A DNA stretch of 64,000 bases from Balanoglossus misakiensis. Its lineage: Eukaryota > Hemichordata. Below the pieces are notes generated by a model. That model was not told the DNA's origin. It saw nothing but the letters and a program-made list of their open reading frames with translations, and did not search any database. Below are positions 43,799-56,400 of the stretch, in pieces. Numbering within the stretch: position 1 is the first letter of the stretch; each line of letters opens with the position of its first letter. The DNA lies in contig CM082588.2 of assembly GCA_040954595.2 (NCBI GenBank), positions 3,534,001 to 3,598,000 of the forward strand, given 5' to 3'. The position numbers were made by a program, and so were the translations under genes.

Positions 43799-46003
43799 TG
43801 CGTGTATGCGCTAGAAGTTGTACATATGACATGGAAATGTGAAAATGACCAAAATTTAATAAATCGAGATTTTGACTTTTTTGAGGTGTGTATGCGCTAG
43901 AAGTTGTACATACGACATGGAAATGTGAAAATGACCAAAATTTAAAAAATCGAGATTTTGACTTTTTTGAGGTGTGTATGCGCTAGAAGTTGCACATATG
44001 ACATGGAAATGTGAAAATGACCAAAATTTAAAAAATCGAGATTTTGACTTTTTTGATGTGTGTATGCGTTAGAAGTTGTACATATGACATGGAAATGTGA
44101 AAATGACCAAAATTTAAAAAATCGAGATTTTGACTTTTTTGAGGTGTGTATGCGCTAGAAGTTGTACATACGACATGGAAATGTGAAAATGACCAAAATT
44201 TTAAAAATCGAGATTTTGACTTTTTTGATGTGTGTGTGCGCTAGAAGTTGTACATATGACATAGAAATGTGAAAATGACCAAAATTTAAAAAATCGAGAT
44301 TTTGACTTTTTTGAGGTGTGTATGGTCTAGAAGTTGTACATACGACATGGAAATGTGAAAATGACCAAAATTTAAAAAATCGAGATTTTGACTTTTTTGA
44401 GGTGTGTATGCTCTAGAAGTTGTACATACGACATGGAAATGTGAAAATGACCAAAATTTAAAAAATCGAGATTTTGACTTTTTTGAGGTGTGTATGCGCT
44501 AGAAGTTGTACATATGACATGGAAATGTGAAAATGACCAAAATTTAAAAAATCGAGATTTTGACTTTTTTGATGTGTGTATGCGTTAGAAGTTGTACATA
44601 TGACATGGAATGTGAAAATGACCAAAATTTAAAAAATCGAGATTTTGACTTATTTGATGTGTGTATGCGCTAGAATTGTACATATGACATGGAAATGTGA
44701 AAATGACCAAAATTTAAAAAATCATGATTTTGACTTTTTTGAGGTGTGTATGCGTTAGAAGTTGTACATATGACATGGAAATGTGAAAATGACCAGAATT
44801 TAAAAAATCGAGATTTTGACTTTTTTGGTGTGTGTATGCGCTAGAAGTTGTACATATGACATGGAAATGTGAAAATGACCAAAATTTAATAAATCGAGAT
44901 TTTGACTTTTTTGAGGTGTGTATGCGCTAGAAGTTGTACATACGACATGGAAATGTGAAAATGACCAAAATTTAAAAAATCGAGATTTTGACTTTTTTGA
45001 GGTGTGTATGCGCTAGAAGTTGCACATATGACATGGAAATGTGAAAATGACCAAAATTTAAAAAATCGAGATTTTGACTTTTTTGATGTGTGTATGCGTT
45101 AGAAGTTGTACATATGACATGGAAATGTGAAAATGACCAAAATTTAAAAAATCGAGATTTTGACTTTTTTGAGGTGTGTATGCGCTAGAAGTTGTACATA
45201 CGACATGGAAATGTGAAAATGACCAAAATTTAAAAAATCGAGATTTTGACTTTTTTGATGTGTGTGTGCGCTAGAAGTTGTACATATGACATAGAAATGT
45301 GAAAATGACCAAAATTTAAAAAATCGAGATTTTGACTTTTTTGAGGTGTGTATGGTCTAGAAGTTGTACATACGACATGGAAATGTGAAAATGACCAAAA
45401 TTTAAAAAATCGAGATTTTGACTTTTTTGAGGTGTGTATGCTCTAGAAGTTGTACATACGACATGGAAATGTGAAAATGACCAAAATTTAAAAAATCGAG
45501 ATTTTGACTTTTTTGAGGTGTGTATGCGCTAGAAGTTGTACATATGACATGGAAATGTGAAAATGACCAAAATTTAAAAAATCGAGATTTTGACTTTTTT
45601 GATGTGTGTATGCGTTAGAAGTTGTACATATGACATGGAATGTGAAAATGACCAAAATTTAAAAAATCGAGATTTTGACTTATTTGATGTGTGTATGCGC
45701 TAGAATTGTACATATGACATGGAAATGTGAAAATGACCAAAATTTAAAAAATCATGATTTTGACTTTTTTGAGGTGTGTATGCGTTAGAAGTTGTACATA
45801 TGACATGGAAATGTGAAAATGACCAGAATTTAAAAAATCGAGATTTTGACTTTTTTGGTGTGTGTATGCGCTAGAAGTTGTACATATGACATGGAAATGT
45901 GAAAATGACCAAAATTTAAAAAATCAAGATTTTGACTTTTTTGAGGTGTGTATTTACAAGTTGTCCATATGACATGGAAATGTGAAAATGACCAAAATTT
46001 AAA
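43799..46003. repeat. 86-bp tandem satellite array, about 25 units
   Basis: Head-to-tail units of 86 bp. Each contains gtgtatgcgctagaagttgt, then acatatgacatggaaatgtg, aaaatgaccaaaatttaaaa and an atcgagattttgac hairpin-like part. Variants include gtgtatggtctag, ttgcacatatg and one-base-shorter units. Markers repeat exactly 1030 bp apart, showing a 12-unit higher-order repeat present twice (about 43801-44830 and 44831-45860). The last unit is truncated at about 45950-46003, just before the exon at 46032. Confidence 0.98.
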
Positions 46004-46031
46004 TTCAACTTGTGTTCACTTGCTGTTCTAG

Positions 46032-46421
46032 GTCTGTCTGTGGGATAATGTTGAAGCTGTCATCGAATGGTCCGGGTTTTGTTTGGATGGATCTGAAAAG
46101 ACAAAGAAGAAAGTAAGTATAGAAGGGTCTGGGTATATATGACATCAATCATATTGAAAAGATGTCCTTGATTATTGCTATTTAATATAATGTACGGTTT
46201 ATATAATCTTTATGTTTATTATAATGGAAATGTATACTATAGATTACATAGGAATGTTTAACGTATTTTTTAATTTTATTTTCATCCCCAGCTTGGTGCA
46301 AGATAATTCTGAGGTTGCCATGGATTCAACTGTGCACATCACACCACAAAGGACTGAAGTTCATGTCTCAGAGACGGTTATAAAATCTTTGGACAAAGAG
46401 ACTTTAAAATGCTCAAATTAA
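46032..46421 (+). CDS. Last two exons of an unidentified plus-strand gene (5' part not found)
   Basis: Exon A is 46032-46112, with a pyrimidine-rich acceptor ending tgttctag and donor GTAAGT. Exon B begins at 46292 after ttcatccccag. Splicing A to B in the second frame of A gives an open reading through NLVQDNSEVAMDSTVHITP to the stop at 46419-46421, 73 or more residues in the window. The first frame of A would stop shortly into exon B. I recognise no domain. The 5' exons would have to lie left, across the 86-bp satellite array. The calls rest on splice signals, an open frame and a poly(A) signal, without homology. Confidence 0.45.
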
Positions 46422-46841
46422 GTTCAGAAGGCTTATTTAACAATTATCATAACATCAAAGAAGATGCAGTTTTTGAATCCATTAATCATACATTATAAGT
46501 TTTAAATTTGTTAACAATGCCCCTATTCTTTACAGCCCTGTTATTGTCACTTCTTTAAATTTTGAATGTAGTTAATCGGAAAAAACAGCAATGACTTATT
46601 AATTTATTGAAGGTATAACTGATTAGAAATGTGAGAGACAATTTCAGACGACTTTCCTGTGTGACTCCTAAATCAACAGGAATTTTAAATAATTTGTTTC
46701 AGTCAGAGTTTTTGGTATTTTATGAGCTACTGTAATGTTTGTATTCATATGGTGTGTAACATTTGGATTGCAGAAATGGGTGTATACAACTAAAATACAG
46801 TTTATGTATGTGTCTATATCTCTATATTTTTTTAAATTTTA

Positions 46842-46847
46842 AATAAA
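46842..46847 (+). terminator. Poly(A) signal AATAAA for the plus-strand terminal exon
   Basis: AATAAA lies about 420 nt past the proposed stop codon and about 85 bp before the second satellite begins, followed by a T-rich stretch. Together with exons A and B it supports a real transcript end. Confidence 0.5.
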
Positions 46848-46930
46848 AAGACAATTTTTTCATCAAATGACTATTTTTCATCAGAGTTTTATTTCAATAT
46901 TTGTAGAGACCAACTGTCAAGTGCAAAAAA

Positions 46931-47425
46931 GCATGGGTTATAGCCCATGAAAATCATCAAAAACTGACAATTTTTCGACTTTGCGGAAAATCAAAATTTG
47001 GCCGATTTTTGAAAAAAAATCATGGGTTATAGCTCAGGAAATCATCAAAAAATGACAATTTTTCGACTTTGCGGAAAATCAAAATTTGGCCGATTTTTGA
47101 AAAAAAATCATGGGTTATAGCTCAGGAAATCATCAAAAAATGACAATTATTCGACTTTGCGGAAAATCAAAATTTGGCCGATTTTTGAAAAAAATCATGG
47201 GTTATAGCTCAGAAAATCATCAAAAAATGACAATTTTCGACTTTGCGGAAAATCAAAATTTGGCCGATTTTTGAAAAAAATCATGGGTTATAGCTCAGGA
47301 AATCATCAAAAATGACAATTTTTCGACTTTGCGGAAAATCAAAATTTGGCCGATTTTTGAAAAACATCATGGGTTATAGCTCAGGAAATCATCAAAAAAT
47401 GACAATTTTTCGACTTTGCGACGAT
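46931..47425. repeat. 87-bp satellite subfamily A, left block (forward), about 5.7 units
   Basis: Units read catgggttatagctcaggaa, then atcatcaaaaaatgacaatt, tttcgactttgcggaaaatc and aaaatttggccgatttttga followed by an A run. They carry atcatggg where the right block has accatggg. The first unit is a hybrid: it starts with catgaaaatcatc, the subfamily B form. A-run lengths vary. Confidence 0.95.
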
Positions 47426-50400
47426 TTTTTGATGATTTCCTGAGCTATAACCCATGGTTTTTTTCAAAAATCGGCCAAATTTTGATTTTCCGCAAAGTCG
47501 AAAAATTGACATTTCTGGATGATTTTCATGAGCTATAACCCATGGTTTTTGTCGAAAAACCCCCAAATTTTGAAATTTCGCGAAGTCGAAAAATTGACAT
47601 TTCTGGATGATTTTCATGAGCTATAACCCATGGTTTTTGTCGAAAAACCACCAAATTTTGAAATTTCGCGAAGTCGAAAAATTGACATTTCTGGATGATT
47701 TTCATGAGCTATAACCCATGGTTTTTGTCGAAAAACCACCAAATTTTGAAATTTCGCGAAGTCGAAAAATTGACATTTCGAGATGATTTTCATGAGCTAT
47801 AACCCATGGTTTTTGTCGAAAAACCACCAAATTTTGAAATTTCTCGAAGTCGAAAAATTGACATTTCTGGATGATTTTCATGAGCTATAACCCATGGTTT
47901 TGTCGAAAAACCACCAAATTTTGAAATTTCGCGTAGTCGAAAAATTGACATTTCTGGATGATTTTCATGAGCTATAACCCATGGTTTTTGTCGAAAAACC
48001 ACCAAATTTTGAAATTTCGCGTAGTCGAAAAATTGACATTTCTGGATGATTTTCATGAGCTATAACCCATGGTTTTTGTCGAAAAACCACCAAATTTTGA
48101 AATTTCGCGAAGTCGAAAAATTGACATTTCTGGATGATTTTCATGAGCTATAACCCATGGTTTTTGTCGAAAAACCACCAAATTTTGAAATTTCGCGAAG
48201 TCGAAAAATTGACATTTCTGGATGATTTTCATGAGCTATAACCCATGGTTTTTGTCGAAAAACCACCAAATTTTGAAATTTCGCGAAGTCGAAAAATTGA
48301 CATTTCTGGATGATTTTCATGAGCTATAACCCATGGTTTTTGTCGAAAAACCACCAAATTTTGAAATTTCGCGTAGTCGAAAAATTGACATTTCTGGATG
48401 ATTTTCATGAGCTATAACCCATGGTTTTTGTCGAAAAACCACCAAATTTTGAAATTTCGCGAAGTCGAAAAATTGACATTTCTCGATGATTTTCATGTGC
48501 TATAACCCATGGTTTTTGTCGAAAAACCACCAAATTTTGAAATTTCGCGAAGTCGAAAAATTGACATTTCTGGATGATTTTCATGAGCTATAACCCATGG
48601 TTTTTGTCGAAAAACCACCAAATTTTGAAATTTCGCGTAGTCGAAAAATTGACATTTCTGGATGATTTTCATGAGCTATAACCCATGGTTTTTGTCGAAA
48701 AACCACCAAATTTTGAAATTTCGCGTAGTCGAAAAATTGACATTTCTGGATGATTTTCATGAGCTATAACCCATGGTTTTTGTCGAAAAACCACCAAATT
48801 TTGAAATTTCGCGTAGTCGAAAAATTGACATTTCTGGATGATTTTCATGAGCTATAACCCATGGTTTTTGTCGAAAAACCACCAAATTTTGAAATTTCGC
48901 GTAGTCGAAAAATTGACATTTCTGGATGATTTTCATGAGCTATAACCCATGGTTTTTGTCGAAAAACCACCAAATTTTGAAATATCGCGAAGTCGAAAAA
49001 TTGACATTTCTGGATGATTTTCATGAGCTATAACCCATGGTTTTTGTCGAAAAACCACCAAATTTTGAAATTTCGCGAAGTCGAAAAATTGACATTTCTG
49101 GATGATTTTCATGAGCTATAACCCATGGTTTTTGTCGAAAAACCACCAAATTTTGAAATTTCGCGAAGTCGAAAAATTGACATTTCTGGATGATTTTCAT
49201 GAGCTATAACCCATGGTTTTTGTCGAAAAACCACCAAATTTTGAAATTTCGGGAAGTCGAAAAATTGACATTTCCGGATGATTTTCATGAGCTATAACCC
49301 ATGGTTTTTGTCGAAAAACCACCAAATTTTGAAATTTTGCGAAGTCGAAAAATTGACATTTCTGGATGATTTTCATGAGCTATAACCCATGGTTTTTGTC
49401 GAAAAACCACCAAATTTTGAAATTTCGCGAAGTCGAAAAATTGACATTTCTGGATGATTTTCATGAGCTATAACCCATGGTTTTTGTCGAAAAACCACCA
49501 AATTTTGAAATTTCGCGAAGTCGAAAAATTGACATTTCTGGATGATTTTCATGAGCTATAACCCATGGTTTTTGTCGAAAAATCACCAAATTTTGAAATT
49601 TCGCGATGTCGAAAAATTGACATTTCTGGATGATTTTCATGAGCTATAACCCATGGTTTTTGTCGAAAAACCACCAAATTTTGAAATTTCGCGAAGTCGA
49701 AAAATTGACATTTCTGTATGATTTTCATGAGCTATAACCCATGGTTTTTGTCGAAAAACCACCAAATTTTGAAATTTCGCGAAGTCGAAAAATTGACATT
49801 TCTGGATGATTTTCATGAGCTATAACCCATGGTTTTTGTCGAAAAACCACCAAATTTTGAAATTTCGCGAAGTCGAAAAATTGACATTTCTGGATGATTT
49901 TCATGAGCTATAACCCATGGTTTTTGTCGAAAAACCACCAAATTTTGAAATTTCGGGAAGTCGAAAAATTGACATTTCTGGATGATTTTCATGAGCTATA
50001 ACCCATGGTTTTTGTCGAAAAACCACCAAATTTTGAAATTTCGCGAAGTCGAAAAATTGACATTTCTGGATGATTTTCATGAGCTATAACCCATGGTTTT
50101 TGTCGAAAAACCACCAAATTTTGAAATTTCGCGAAGTCGAAAAATTGACATTTCTGGATGATTTTCATGAGCTATAACCCATGGTTTTTGTCGAAAAACC
50201 ACCAAATTTTGAAATTTCGCGAAGTCGAAAAATTGACATTTCTGGATGATTTTCATGAGCTATAACCCATGGTTTTTGTCGAAAAATCACCAAATTTTGA
50301 AATTTCGCGAAGTCGAAAAATTGACATTTCTGGATGATTTTCATGAGCTATAACCCATGGTTTTTGTCGAAAAACCACCAAATTTTGAAATTTCGCGAAG

Positions 50401-53400
50401 TCGAAAAATTGACATTTCTGTATGATTTTCATGAGCTATAACCCATGGTTTTTGTCGAAAAACCACCAAATTTTGAAATTTCGCGAAGTCGAAAAATTGA
50501 CATTTCTGGATGATTTTCATGAGCTATAACCCATGGTTTTTGTCGAAAAACCACCAAATTTTGAAATTTCGCGAAGTCGAAAAATTGACATTTCTGGATG
50601 ATTTTCATGAGCTATAACCCATGGTTTTTGTCGAAAAACCACCAAATTTTGAAATTTCGCGAAGTCGAAAAATTGACATTTCTGGATGATTTTCATGAGC
50701 TATAACCCATGGTTTTTGTCGAAAAACCACCAAATTTTGAAATTTCGCGAAGTCGCAAAAATTGACATTTCTGGATGATTTTCATGAGCTATAACCCATG
50801 GTTTTTGTCGAAAAACCACCAAATTTTGAAATTTCGCGAAGTCGAAAAATTGACATTTCTGGATGATTTTCATGAGCTATAACCCATGGTTTTTGTCGAA
50901 AAACCACCAAATTTTGAAATTTCGCGAAGTCGAAAAATTGACATTTCTGGATGATTTTCATGAGCTATAACCCATGGTTATTGTCGAAAAACCACCAAAT
51001 TTTGAAATTTCGCGAAGTCGAAAAATTGACATTTCTGGATGATTTTCATGAGCTATAACCCATGGTTTTTGTCGAAAAACCACCAAATTTTGAAATTTCG
51101 CGAAGTCGAAAAATTGACATTTCTGGATGATTTTCATGAGCTATAACCCATGGTTTTTGTCGAAAAACCACCAAATTTTGAAATTTCGCGAAGTCGAAAA
51201 ATTGACATTTCTGGATGATTTTCATGAGCTATAACCCATGGTTTTTGTCGAAAAACCACCAAATTTTGAAATTTCGCGAAGTCGAAAAATTGACATTTCT
51301 GGATGATTTTCATGAGCTATAACCCATGGTTTTTGTCGAAAAACCACCAAATTTTGAAATTTCGCGAAGTCGAAAAATTGACATTTCTGGATGATTTTCA
51401 TGAGCTATAACCCATGGTTTTTGTCGAAAAACCACCAAATTTTGAAATTTCGCGAAGTCGAAAAATTGACATTTCTGGATGATTTTCATGAGCTATAACC
51501 CATGGTTTTTGTCGAAAAACCACCAAATTTTGAAATTTCGCGAAGTCGAAAAATTGACATTTCTGGATGATTTTCATGAGCTATAACCCATGGTTTTTGT
51601 CGAAAAACCACCAAATTTTGAAATTTCGCGAAGTCGAAAAATTGACATTTCTGGATGATTTTCATGAGCTATAACCCATGGTTTTTGTCGAAAAACCACC
51701 AAATTTTGAAATTTCGCGAAGTCGCAAAAATTGACATTTCTGGATGATTTTCATGAGCTATAACCCATGGTTTTTGTCGAAAAACCACCAAATTTTGAAA
51801 TTTCGCGAAGTGGAAAAATTGACATTTCTGGATGATTTTCATGAGCTATAACCCATGGTTTTTGTCGAAAAACCACCAAATTTTGAAATTTCGCGAAGTG
51901 GAAAAATTGACATTTCTGGATGATTTTCATGAGCTATAACCCATGGTTTTTGTCGAAAAACCACCAAATTTTGAAATTTCGCGAAGTGGAAAAATTGACA
52001 TTTCTGGATGATTTTCATGAGCTATAACCCATGGTTTTTGTCGAAAAACCACCAAATTTTGAAATTTCGCGAAGTCGAAAAATTGACATTTCTGGATGAT
52101 TTTCATGAGCTATAACCCATGGTTTTTGTCGAAAAACCACCAAATTTTGAAATTTCGCGAAGTCGAAAAATTGACATTTCTGGATGATTTTCATGAGCTA
52201 TAACCCATGGTTTTTGTCGAAAAACCACCAAATTTTGAAATTTCGCGAAGTCGAAAAATTGACATTTCTGGATGATTTTCATGAGCTATAACCCATGGTT
52301 TTTGTCGAAAAACCACCAAATTTTGAAATTTCGCGAAGTCGAAAAATTGACATTTCTGGATGATTTTCATGAGCTATAACCCATGGTTTTTGTCGAAAAA
52401 CCACCAAATTTTGAAATTTCGCGAAGTCGAAAAATTGACATTTCTGGATGATTTTCATGAGCTATAACCCATGGTTTTTGTCGAAAAACCACCAAATTTT
52501 GAAATTTCGCGAAGTCGAAAAATTGACATTTCTGGATGATTTTCATGAGCTATAACCCATGGTTTTTGTCGAAAAACCACCAAATTTTGAAATTTCGCGA
52601 AGTCGAAAAATTAACATTTCTGGATGATTTTCATGAGCTATAACCCATGGTTTTTGTCGAAAAACCACCAAATTTTGAAATTTCGCGAAGTCGAAAAATT
52701 GACATTTCTGGATGATTTTCATGAGCTATAACCCATGGTTTTTGTCGAAAAACCACCAAATTTTGAAATTTCGCGAAGTCGAAAAATTGACATTTCTGGA
52801 TGATTTTCATGAGCTATAACCCATGGTTTTTGTCGAAAAACCACCAAATTTTGAAATTTCGCGAAGTCGAAAAATTGACATTTCTGGATGATTTTCATGA
52901 GCTATAACCCATGGTTTTTGTCGAAAAACCACCAAATTTTGAAATTTCGCGAAGTCGAAAAATTGACATTTCTGGATGATTTTCATGAGCTATAACCCAT
53001 GGTTTTTGTCGAAAAACCACCAAATTTTGAAATTTCGCGAAGTGGAAAAATTGACATTTCTGGATGATTTTCATGAGCTATAACCCATGGTTTTTGTCGA
53101 AAAACCACCAAATTTTGAAATTTCGCGAAGTCGAAAAATTGACATTTCTGGATGATTTTCATGAGCTATAACCCATGGTTTTTGTCGAAAAACCACCAAA
53201 TTTTGAAATTTCGCGAAGTCGAAAAATTGACATTTCTGGATGATTTTCATGAGCTATAACCCATGGTTTTTGTCGAAAAACCACCAAATTTTGAAATTTC
53301 GCGAAGTCGAAAAATTGACATTTCTGGATGATTTTCATGAGCTATAACCCATGGTTTTTGTCGAAAAACCACCAAATTTTGAAATTTCGCGAAGTCGAAA

Positions 53401-56400
53401 AATTGACATTTCTGGATGATTTTCATGAGCTATAACCCATGGTTTTTGTCGAAAAACCACCAAATTTTGAAATTTCGCGAAGTCGAAAAATTGACATTTC
53501 TGGATGATTTTCATGAGCTATAACCCATGGTTTTTGTCGAAAAACCACCAAATTTTGAAATTTCGCGAAGTCGAAAAATTGACATTTCTGGATGATTTTC
53601 ATGAGCTATAACCCATGGTTTTTGTCGAAAAACCACCAAATTTTGAAATTTCGCGAAGTCGAAAAATTGACATTTCTGGATGATTTTCATGAGCTATAAC
53701 CCATGGTTTTTGTCGAAAAACCACCAAATTTTGAAATTTCGCGAAGTCGAAAAATTGACATTTCTGGATGATTTTCATGAGCTATAACCCATGGTTTTTG
53801 TCGAAAAACCACCAAATTTTGAAATTTCGCGAAGTCGAAAAATTGACATTTCTGGATGATTTTCATGAGCTATAACCCATGGTTTTTGTCGAAAAACCAC
53901 CAAATTTTGAAATTTCGCGAAGTCGAAAAATTGACATTTCTGGATGATTTTCATGAGCTATAACCCATGGTTTTTGTCGAAAAACCACCAAATTTTGAAA
54001 TTTCGCGAAGTCGAAAAATTGACATTTCTGGATGATTTTCATGAGCTATAACCCATGGTTTTTGTCGAAAAACCACCAAATTTTGAAATTTCGCGAAGTC
54101 GAAAAATTGACATTTCTGGATGATTTTCATGAGCTATAACCCATGGTTTTTGTCGAAAAACCACCAAATTTTGAAATTTCGCGAAGTCGAAAAATTGACA
54201 TTTCTGGATGATTTTCATGAGCTATAACCCATGGTTTTTGTCGAAAAACCACCAAATTTTGAAATTTCGCGAAGTCGAAAAATTGACATTTCTGGATGAT
54301 TTTCATGAGCTATAACCCATGGTTTTTGTCGAAAAACCACCAAATTTTGAAATTTCGCGAAGTCGAAAAATTGACATTTCTGGATGATTTTCATGAGCTA
54401 TAACCCATGGTTTTTGTCGAAAAACCACCAAATTTTGAAATTTCGCGAAGTCGAAAAATTGACATTTCTGGATGATTTTCATGAGCTATAACCCATGGTT
54501 TTTGTCGAAAAACCACCAAATTTTGAAATTTCGCGAAGTCGAAAAATTGACATTTCTGGATGATTTTCATGAGCTATAACCCATGGTTTTTGTCGAAAAA
54601 CCACCAAATTTTGAAATTTCGCGAAGTCGAAAAATTGACATTTCTGGATGATTTTCATGAGCTATAACCCATGGTTTTTGTCGAAAAACCACCAAATTTT
54701 GAAATTTCGCGAAGTCGAAAAATTGACATTTCTGGATGATTTTCATGAGCTATAACCCATGGTTTTTGTCGAAAAACCACCAAATTTTGAAATTTCGCGA
54801 AGTCGAAAAATTGACATTTCTGGATGATTTTCATGAGCTATAACCCATGGTTTTTGTCGAAAAACCACCAAATTTTGAAATTTCGCGAAGTCGAAAAATT
54901 GACATTTCTGGATGATTTTCATGAGCTATAACCCATGGTTTTTGTCGAAAAACCACCAAATTTTGAAATTTCGCGAAGTCGAAAAATTGACATTTCTGGA
55001 TGATTTTCATGAGCTATAACCCATGGTTTTTGTCGAAAAACCACCAAATTTTGAAATTTCGCGAAGTCGAAAAATTGACATTTCTGGATGATTTTCATGA
55101 GCTATAACCCATGGTTTTTGTCGAAAAACCACCAAATTTTGAAATTTCGCGAAGTCGAAAAATTGACATTTCTGGATGATTTTCATGAGCTATAACCCAT
55201 GGTTTTTGTCGAAAAACCACCAAATTTTGAAATTTCGCGAAGTCGAAAAATTGACATTTCTGGATGATTTTCATGAGCTATAACCCATGGTTTTTGTCGA
55301 AAAACCACCAAATTTTGAAATTTCGCGAAGTCGAAAAATTGACATTTCTGGATGATTTTCATGAGCTATAACCCATGGTTTTTGTCGAAAAACCACCAAA
55401 TTTTGAAATTTCGCGAAGTCGAAAAATTGACATTTCTGGATGATTTTCATGAGCTATAACCCATGGTTTTTGTCGAAAAACCACCAAATTTTGAAATTTC
55501 GCGAAGTCGAAAAATTGACATTTCTGGATGATTTTCATGAGCTATAACCCATGGTTTTTGTCGAAAAACCACCAAATTTTGAAATTTCGCGAAGTCGAAA
55601 AATTGACATTTCTGGATGATTTTCATGAGCTATAACCCATGGTTTTTGTCGAAAAACCACCAAATTTTGAAATTTCGCGAAGTCGAAAAATTGACATTTC
55701 TGGATGATTTTCATGAGCTATAACCCATGGTTTTTGTCGAAAAACCACCAAATTTTGAAATTTCGCGAAGTCGAAAAATTGACATTTCTGGATGATTTTC
55801 ATGAGCTATAACCCATGGTTTTTGTCGAAAAACCACCAAATTTTGAAATTTCGCGAAGTCGAAAAATTGACATTTCTGGATGATTTTCATGAGCTATAAC
55901 CCATGGTTTTTGTCGAAAAACCACCAAATTTTGAAATTTCGCGAAGTCGAAAAATTGACATTTCTGGATGATTTTCATGAGCTATAACCCATGGTTTTTG
56001 TCGAAAAACCACCAAATTTTGAAATTTCGCGAAGTCGAAAAATTGACATTTCTGGATGATTTTCATGAGCTATAACCCATGGTTTTTGTCGAAAAACCAC
56101 CAAATTTTGAAATTTCGCGAAGTCGAAAAATTGACATTTCTGGATGATTTTCATGAGCTATAACCCATGGTTTTTGTCGAAAAACCACCAAATTTTGAAA
56201 TTTCGCGAAGTCGAAAAATTGACATTTCTGGATGATTTTCATGAGCTATAACCCATGGTTTTTGTCGAAAAACCACCAAATTTTGAAATTTCGCGAAGTC
56301 GAAAAATTGACATTTCTGGATGATTTTCATGAGCTATAACCCATGGTTTTTGTCGAAAAACCACCAAATTTTGAAATTTCGCGAAGTCGAAAAATTGACA

